The position numbers and the translations under genes are program-made. A stretch of 18,966 bases of DNA from Natrialbaceae archaeon B1-Br10_E2g27. Lineage in GTDB: Archaea > Halobacteriota > Halobacteria > Halobacteriales > Natrialbaceae. The notes under the pieces were generated by a model. The model was not told where the DNA came from. It made no database searches and worked only from the letters and a program-made list of their open reading frames with translations. Below are positions 14,072 to 18,966 of the stretch, piece by piece. The DNA lies in contig LKMM01000014.1 of the NCBI GenBank assembly GCA_001563885.1, positions 1-18,966 of the forward strand, written 5' to 3'. Numbering within the stretch: position 1 is the stretch's first letter; each line of letters opens with the position of its first letter.

Positions 14072-15865
14072 TCACTCGAGCAACGTCTCGAACTCCTCGA
14101 GACGCTCGCCGTAGGTCCCAAGTGCACGCTCGACTGGCTCCGAACGACTCATGTCGACGCCAGCAATCTCTAATAACTCGAGTGGATACTCCCGAGAGCC
14201 CCGACGGAGAAAGTCGAGGTAATCGGTGGCTGCGGACTCGCCTTCCTCGAAGATGCGGTCGGTGATCGCGAGGGCGGCTGAGATGCCGGTGGCGTACTGG
14301 TAGACATAAAAGGCCCGGTAGAAGTGAGGAATGCGCATCCACTCGCGGGCGATCCGGTCGTCGACGACAGCGGGTTCGTAGTAGGTTTCTTTGAGCCCGC
14401 GATAGAGTTCGTCGAGTCGATCCGCAGTCAGTGGCTCGCCGGCTTCCTCGAGTTCGTGGGCGCGGTGTTCGAATTCGGCAAACAGCGTCTGGCGATACAG
14501 CGTCGACCGCACGCGTTCGACGAACTCGTTTAATACGGCCCGTCGGAACTCTGGGTCGTCGACGCTCTCGAGGAGGTGATTCGTCAACAGGGCCTCGTTG
14601 ACGGTGCTTGCGACTTCGGCGACGAAGATTTCGTACCCGGAGTAGACGTAGGGCTGTTCGTCTTTGGTCAGTTCCGAATGCATCGAGTGGCCGAGTTCGT
14701 GGGCAAGCGTATACATCGAGGAGATGTCGTCCTGGTAGTTCATCAGGATAAACGGCTGGGTATCGTAGGTTCCCCCGGAGTAGGCTCCCGACTGCTTGCC
14801 GTCGTTTTCGTAGACGTCGACCCACCGCGAGTCGAGCCCCTCTGCGACGCGTGACTGGTAATCCTCGCCCAATGGCTCGAGAGCGTCGACGACGTACGTA
14901 GTCGCCTGGTCGTACTCGACGTCCGGCCCTTCGCCGCCGGTCAGGGGCATGTAGAGATCCCACATCCGCAGTTCGTCGACCTCGAGTGCCTCGCGTTTGA
15001 GTTCGGCGTGGTGGTGGAGCGTATCGATGTTGTCGTGGACGGTTTCGACGAGGGTATCGTAGACCGAGACAGGGACGTTAGGGCCGTCCAGTGCAGCCTC
15101 GCGGGCAGTGTCGTAGTTGCGTGCCTGGGCCAGTTTGACGTCGGCTTTGACGCTGTTTTTGTACGTCGCCGCGACCGTGTTTCGCATCGACGCCCACTCG
15201 TCGAAGTAGCTCTCATAGACCCGCTGTCTGAACTCGCGGTCGGGGCGTTTGAGCAGGTTGACGACGTTACTCTGGGTGATGGTAACCGACTCGCCGTCGG
15301 GGTCTTCGACGGTCGGGAACCCCATATCCGCGTTCGACAGCATGGTGTAGACCTCGCCCGTCGCCCCCGTGATCTCTCCCAGTTCTGCGAGTAGCTCTTC
15401 GACTTCTGCCGACCGCGTGTGTGGTTTCATCCGCAAGACGTCGTCGACGTAGTGGTCGTAGGTCTCGAGGGCTGGCTCCGTCTCGGCCATCGCCTCGAAC
15501 TCCTCACGGGTCAGCTCCTGCAGTTCGGGCTCGATGAACGACGCGGCCGACTGGGCATCGGCAGCTAGCGACTGGGACCGCGCCGTTAGCGCCTGATACT
15601 CCTGGTTGGTCGTATCCTCGTCCCGGCGCATCCGAGCGTAGGCGGCGACGGTTGATATCTCCCGCATAAGCTCATCGCGCAACTCGAGTACGGTACGTAG
15701 CGTCTCGGCATCGTCGGTGACCTGCCCCTCGTAGTTGGACAGTTCCTCGACCCGCTCTGTGGCAGCCGCATACGCCGCCTCCCAGTCGTCGTCGCTCGCG
15801 TAGATGCTCTCGAGGTCCCAGGTATATTCTTCGGCAACCTCCGAGCGATCCGGAACGGAACTCAT
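14072..15865 (-). CDS. pepF: Oligoendopeptidase F (M3 family zinc metallopeptidase)
   Basis: The enzyme cuts short peptides in the cytoplasm, finishing the breakdown of peptides released by the proteasome or taken up. The 597-residue protein has the M3 active site HELGH at 389-393, with His389 and His393 as zinc ligands, Glu390 as the catalytic base and Glu417 in FVAEVAST as the third ligand. The conserved AYSGG and QPFILMNYQ region (about 361-377) precedes it, and HFYRAFYVYQYATG (about 514-527) supplies the usual substrate-binding tyrosines and histidine. Length is normal for PepF. Starts at 15913 and 15871 are also open. The TATA box at 15887-15895 is too close to 15913 and fits a leaderless start at 15865 or 15871. 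It is divergent from the PQQ dehydrogenase-family gene. Confidence 0.94.
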   Translation of the reverse strand: MSSVPDRSEVAEEYTWDLESIYASDDDWEAAYAAATERVEELSNYEGQVTDDAETLRTVLELRDELMREISTVAAYARMRRDEDTTNQEYQALTARSQSLAADAQSAASFIEPELQELTREEFEAMAETEPALETYDHYVDDVLRMKPHTRSAEVEELLAELGEITGATGEVYTMLSNADMGFPTVEDPDGESVTITQSNVVNLLKRPDREFRQRVYESYFDEWASMRNTVAATYKNSVKADVKLAQARNYDTAREAALDGPNVPVSVYDTLVETVHDNIDTLHHHAELKREALEVDELRMWDLYMPLTGGEGPDVEYDQATTYVVDALEPLGEDYQSRVAEGLDSRWVDVYENDGKQSGAYSGGTYDTQPFILMNYQDDISSMYTLAHELGHSMHSELTKDEQPYVYSGYEIFVAEVASTVNEALLTNHLLESVDDPEFRRAVLNEFVERVRSTLYRQTLFAEFEHRAHELEEAGEPLTADRLDELYRGLKETYYEPAVVDDRIAREWMRIPHFYRAFYVYQYATGISAALAITDRIFEEGESAATDYLDFLRRGSREYPLELLEIAGVDMSRSEPVERALGTYGERLEEFETLLE

Positions 15866-15886
15866 ATCCATACGTCCGGAGCGAAC

Positions 15887-15895
15887 GTTATAAAG
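15887..15895 (-). promoter_or_regulatory. TATA box of pepF
   Basis: Read on the minus strand, CTTTATAAC is centred about 26 bp before the ATG at 15865. It is a strong match with leaderless spacing and shows that the ATG at 15913 lies upstream of the promoter. Confidence 0.65.
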
Positions 15896-15971
15896 CGTGT
15901 CGACAATCTGCACTGGCTAAACGGACTGACGCCGGGCTCGAGGCCGTGACTCCCTGGCGTATACAGGAAAA

Positions 15972-15983
15972 CGCTTTTTTTGC
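15972..15983 (+). promoter_or_regulatory. Possible TATA box of the PQQ dehydrogenase-family gene
   Basis: CGCTTTTTTTGC is the only A/T-rich element in the 20-32 bp before the GTG at 16003. The homopolymer is not an ideal TATA sequence. Confidence 0.35.
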
Positions 15984-16002
15984 TTCTCCCGAAGGCTTGC
16001 AT

Positions 16003-17211
16003 GTGAACCGACGACGGTTTCTCTCGGCGTCTGCTGTAGGCCTTTCGGCATCACTTGCCGGCTGTACCAACGCGCTCACCTACGAATCCGACGACCGGTT
16101 CGAGGTCGAACCCGTCGTAGACGGCCTCGAGGAGCCCTGGGGACTGTCCGTTCTCCCCGACGAGCGGTTGCTCGTTACCGAACGCCCGGGGCGACTGCTG
16201 CTCGTCGATCTCGAGTCGGAGACACTCGAGACGGTGTCGGGGACGCCAGGTGTCGATGCGGGCGGCCAGGGTGGGTTGCTCGACGTCGAGGCACACCCCG
16301 AGTTCGACGACGAGCCCTGGATTTACCTGACGTACTCGATTGCAAACGACGACAGCGCAGAACGGAGTTCCGCTGGCTCTGCGGTGGAACCGCACAACGG
16401 CGAGACGACGACGGCGCTCGGACGGGCGCGACTCGACGACGGCGAACCCGCGCTCGAGGATGGTGAAGAACTGTACGTCGTCGAGCCGTTTGTCGATTCG
16501 GGCCAACACTACGGTTCGCGGGTGGTTTTCGACGCCGATGGCGACTGTTATTTTACGGTCGGTGATCGGGGCTCGAAGGAGTTCAGCGAAGACCACGTCT
16601 CACAGGACCGATCGACCGCTATTGGGACGACGGTACGTCTCGAGGACGACGGTTCGGTGCCCGAAGACAACCCGTTCGTCGACGACGAGGACGCCATCGA
16701 CGCGATCTACAGCTACGGCCACCGAAACTGTCAGGGGATGACGGTCCACCCCGAGACGGGCGACCTCTGGGTGAGCGAACACGGCGAAGAAGATGGCGAC
16801 GAGATCAACGTCCTCGAGGCGGGCGGCAACTACGGCTGGCCGATCGCCCATACGGGCTGTGCGTACGGTACCGACGACCCGGTCGGTGACGATCCGTTCG
16901 AGCGCGAGGACGTCGTCGATCCGGTCTACTACTGGGAGTGTGAGAGCGGTGGGTTCCCACCCGCAGGGGCGACGTTCTACGATGGTGATGCCTTCGCCGA
17001 CTGGGAGGGTGATCTGTTCGTCGGTGGGTTGGCAACACAGGCACTCGCGCGATTCAGCGTCGATGGGACCGACGTCGAACACGAAGAACGGCTGCTCGAG
17101 GACCGAGGGTGGCGGATTCGTGACGTCGTCGTCGGACCGGACGACGGTGCGTTGTACGTGGCAGTCGATGACGGCGATGCGCCGATCGTCCGGCTGCGAC
17201 CTGAGGAGTGA
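16003..17211 (+). CDS. Tat-exported lipoprotein of the PQQ-dependent sugar (aldose) dehydrogenase family
   Basis: This 402-residue protein has a twin-arginine lipoprotein signal: NRRRFLSASAVGLSASLAG, then Cys21 in the lipobox LAGC. It should be folded before export and lipid-anchored outside the membrane. The remainder is a six-bladed propeller like soluble glucose/aldose dehydrogenases: PWGLSVLPDERLLVTERPGRL (45-65), GQGGLLDVEAHP (88-99), GQHYGSRVVFD with probable catalytic His169, IYSYGHRNCQGM (235-246) and WVSEHGEEDGDEIN (256-269). The reaction would be oxidation of an aldose with PQQ, but substrate and cofactor are family inference, and some relatives lack proven activity. ATG at 15946 is in frame, but its 19 extra residues would precede the Tat signal, so GTG at 16003 is preferred. 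It is divergent from pepF. Confidence 0.88.
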   Translation: MNRRRFLSASAVGLSASLAGCTNALTYESDDRFEVEPVVDGLEEPWGLSVLPDERLLVTERPGRLLLVDLESETLETVSGTPGVDAGGQGGLLDVEAHPEFDDEPWIYLTYSIANDDSAERSSAGSAVEPHNGETTTALGRARLDDGEPALEDGEELYVVEPFVDSGQHYGSRVVFDADGDCYFTVGDRGSKEFSEDHVSQDRSTAIGTTVRLEDDGSVPEDNPFVDDEDAIDAIYSYGHRNCQGMTVHPETGDLWVSEHGEEDGDEINVLEAGGNYGWPIAHTGCAYGTDDPVGDDPFEREDVVDPVYYWECESGGFPPAGATFYDGDAFADWEGDLFVGGLATQALARFSVDGTDVEHEERLLEDRGWRIRDVVVGPDDGALYVAVDDGDAPIVRLRPEE

Positions 17212-17271
17212 TACTTCTTACAACAGTCGTCCGCAACGTGCGTGCGGTTGCGGCGGTCGTCGTTAGTATCA
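17209..17271 (+). repeat. Nested inverted repeats after the PQQ dehydrogenase-family gene
   Basis: Outer arms TGATACT (17209-17215) and AGTATCA (17265-17271) are a perfect 7-bp inverted repeat and begin at the stop codon. Inside, CCGCAAC (17231-17237) and GTTGCGG (17247-17253) form a second perfect 7-bp stem with a 9-base loop. The transcript 3' end could fold into a two-tier hairpin, acting as a stabiliser or processing site. There is no T-run directly after it, so it is not a classic terminator. Confidence 0.55.
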
Positions 17272-17316
17272 TACTCGAGTCATATGCTGATGAGTACTAT
17301 TTCGAGATCGACCCCC

Positions 17317-17328
17317 AATAGTTATTCG
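17317..17328 (+). promoter_or_regulatory. TATA-like promoter of the sulfatase gene
   Basis: AATAGTTATTCG lies 25-36 bp before the ATG at 17353, fitting leaderless transcription separate from the upstream gene. Confidence 0.45.
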
Positions 17329-17352
17329 TAGAGTTGGTGAACGCTCCCCTCT

Positions 17353-18708
17353 ATGGGTCCTTCGAGACCGAACATCGTCTTGTTGATGTGTCACGACCTC
17401 GGCCGGTATCTCGGCTGTTACGGTGCCGATATCGAGACACCGCGGATCGACGCCCTCGCTGATTCCGGTGTCTGCTTCGAGAATCACTTCGTGACGGCAC
17501 CGCAGTGTTCGCCAAGCCGCGGGAGCTTCGTCACTGGCCGGTATCCCCACGTCAATGGACTGATGGGACTTGCCCACGGCAACTGGGAACTTCACGAGGA
17601 CGAACGCATCCTCCCACAGTATCTCGACGACGTTGGATACGAGACCCACCTATTCGGCCTCCAGCACATCACTCAGGATACCGACCGGCTCGGATACGAT
17701 TACGTCCACTCCGAGGGAAATCTCTACCCGGGCGTTTCCCCGGAGGTCCACCAGGCCAACCGGGCGCGAAACGTCGCGTCGGTTCTCTCGGGCTTTCTCG
17801 AGCGCAAAGCGTTCCAATCGCCGTTTTTCGCCTCGGTCGGGTTTTTCGAACTCCACCGGGTCGAAGAAGAGACCGGCCGGTTCGGGTTCGACAACGACCA
17901 CTACGAGACGGCCGATCCCGACGAGGTTCGACCGCCATCGTATCTGCCGGACCGCCGCGGGATCAGACAGGACCTAGCGGAGATGCACGGGATGGTTCAT
18001 GCCCTCGACGACGCCGTCGGGACGATCATCGACGCACTCGAGGCGGCCGGACTCGACGAGGAGACGATGGTGATCTTTACCACCGAACACGGTATCGCCT
18101 TTCCGCGGGCGAAAGGAAGTTGCTACGACGCCGGCATCGAAGCGGCACTGTTACTTCGGTGCCCGGGCGTCGCCGACGACGGAACCCGCTACGACGAACT
18201 GCTTTCCAACGTAGACATCTTGCCGACGATTCTCGACCTCGTCGACGCCGACAGCGAGCGACCCGACGACCTCGACGGCCGAAGCGCTCTCGGGCTGTTG
18301 ACTGGCGGCGAGTACGACCCTCGCACGCAACTGTTCGCGGAGATGACGTGGCACGATATGTACAACCCGGTTCGAGCGATCCGTACGGAGCGATACAAGT
18401 ACATCCGAAGCTTCTGGCACCTGCCGAAGGTGTACCTCACGAAAGACATCTTCGCCAGCGAGGCAGGGCGTACGGTTCGAGAAACCGACGGCATCCCCCA
18501 GCGGCCCTACGAGGAACTGTACGACCTCCACGAAACCCCACAGGAAGACGACAATGTGGTGTTCGAACCCACCTACCAGGACGTTCGAACCGACCTCTCC
18601 CGACGATTATACGAGTGGATGTCCGACACCGACGATCCGCTGCTCGAGGGCCCTGTTCCTCCCGGCGATTACGATGAGATCACCTCTTGGGCTCACGAGG
18701 ACGGCTGA
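17353..18708 (+). CDS. Sulfatase-family hydrolase (alkaline phosphatase superfamily)
   Basis: The 451-residue protein has the sulfatase signature CSPSR (52-56), where Cys52 would be oxidised to formylglycine, the catalytic residue, by a separate maturase. The N-terminal strand RPNIVLLMCHDLGRYLGCYG (5-24) replaces the usual DD metal pair with His14-Asp15, and the later metal site reads TTEHG (243-247) where TxDHG/N is common. I recall the CHDLGRYLGCYG subtype in other microbes, so these changes are probably subfamily traits, not damage. There is no signal peptide, so it should act in the cytoplasm. The substrate is unknown; a small sulfate ester or sulfamate is possible, and phosphonate or phosphate ester activity cannot be excluded. 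No sulfate transporter or maturase gene is adjacent. Confidence 0.88.
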   Translation: MGPSRPNIVLLMCHDLGRYLGCYGADIETPRIDALADSGVCFENHFVTAPQCSPSRGSFVTGRYPHVNGLMGLAHGNWELHEDERILPQYLDDVGYETHLFGLQHITQDTDRLGYDYVHSEGNLYPGVSPEVHQANRARNVASVLSGFLERKAFQSPFFASVGFFELHRVEEETGRFGFDNDHYETADPDEVRPPSYLPDRRGIRQDLAEMHGMVHALDDAVGTIIDALEAAGLDEETMVIFTTEHGIAFPRAKGSCYDAGIEAALLLRCPGVADDGTRYDELLSNVDILPTILDLVDADSERPDDLDGRSALGLLTGGEYDPRTQLFAEMTWHDMYNPVRAIRTERYKYIRSFWHLPKVYLTKDIFASEAGRTVRETDGIPQRPYEELYDLHETPQEDDNVVFEPTYQDVRTDLSRRLYEWMSDTDDPLLEGPVPPGDYDEITSWAHEDG

Positions 18709-18725
18709 TCGTCCGAGAGCCGATT

Positions 18726-18966
18726 GTGAAAGACGAGATCATGTTACACCGGGAGGAAAACGGCGTGACAAGCCCACCAGGATCGATCGCCCGTGTTCCC
18801 CGGTCGAAGTCGGCGCTCGCGAGTGGGACGATTCGATCAGCCCCTGGGACGACGTTCTCGCGGATCCGTTCGAAGCGCCGCCTCGAGCGATCGGACCGGC
18901 CGTCGGAATCGATATCGCGGACGGAATGTGCCGCGTTTCACGACGGGCGCTCGTCGTCGCAGACCA
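18726..18966 (+). other. Possible partial or frameshifted coding remnant at the window edge
   Basis: A GTG at 18726 opens a frame (VKDEIMLHREENGVTSPPGS) that stays open to the end but turns basic and serine-rich. From about 18797 another forward frame has a more haloarchaea-like acidic composition, including EVGAREWDDSISPWDDVLAD and PAVGIDIADGMCRV, and also runs off the edge. That second frame has no ATG, GTG or TTG start after the sulfatase stop. Together they suggest one gene with a frameshift near 18797, or a degenerate remnant. I do not recognise the product. Confidence 0.22.

Noticed and set aside
13992..14963. Minus-strand 323-residue frame inside pepF
   Set aside because: It is extremely Arg-rich and is the shifted frame of the clear PepF coding sequence.
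15946..16002. Upstream ATG for the PQQ dehydrogenase-family gene
   Set aside because: It would place 19 residues before the twin-arginine signal and crosses the probable TATA region; the GTG at 16003 starts directly before NRRRFLS.
17505..18677. Plus-strand 390-residue frame inside the sulfatase gene
   Set aside because: It is Arg/Pro/Gly-rich with no motif; a frame-shifted shadow of the sulfatase, whose own frame has intact CSPSR and family motifs.

Overview
The window is a chromosomal stretch from a halophilic archaeon (class Halobacteria). The signs are high GC, strongly acidic proteins, a dense scatter of CTCGAG, A/T-rich TATA-like boxes about 25-35 bp before most starts with little or no leader, a twin-arginine lipoprotein, a complete proteasome-activating nucleotidase (PAN) and an archaeal A-type ATP synthase subunit D. 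Codon style recalls Natrialbales (Natrinema/Haloterrigena-like), but the genus is a guess. Fifteen well-supported protein genes are present, plus one small doubtful ORF and a possible broken or partial frame at the right edge. No rRNA, CRISPR array or convincing tRNA is visible, and no gene-free gap exceeds 300 bases.

Layout. 1-242: a stretch without a convincing gene, carrying a hairpin plus a GAGGATGTCAA tail that looks like the right end of an IS1341/TnpB-type element. 243-1748: a repeat-helical, tail-anchored protein with a CxxC-x4-CxxC linker. 1863-3476: AMP-forming acyl-CoA ligase. 3519-4499 (-): six-helix membrane protein with a soluble C-terminal domain. 4770-5880: atpD followed closely by a small zinc-ribbon protein. 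5920-6852 (-): pyruvoyl-dependent arginine decarboxylase followed by a small haloarchaeal conserved protein. 6987-7598 (-): TetR regulator, divergent from a two-gene operon (7857-12056) of an extracellular Ig-like repeat protein and an RND/MMPL transporter, with a 37-bp palindrome between them. 12025-13257 (-): PAN, overlapping the transporter tail to tail. 13449-14071: a small ORF and a twin-arginine-like small protein. 14072-15865 (-): oligoendopeptidase F. 16003-17211: Tat lipoprotein of the PQQ sugar dehydrogenase family. 17353-18708: sulfatase-family hydrolase with unusual metal-site residues.

How the genes work together. Most are independent housekeeping or accessory units: energy (atpD), protein turnover (PAN, PepF), polyamine/agmatine supply (arginine decarboxylase) and fatty-acid activation. 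The one coherent system is TetR / extracellular repeat protein / RND transporter. It reads as a regulated export machine in which the repeat protein may act as an extracellular partner of the pump in a cell that lacks an outer membrane. It is the best candidate for an under-described system here.
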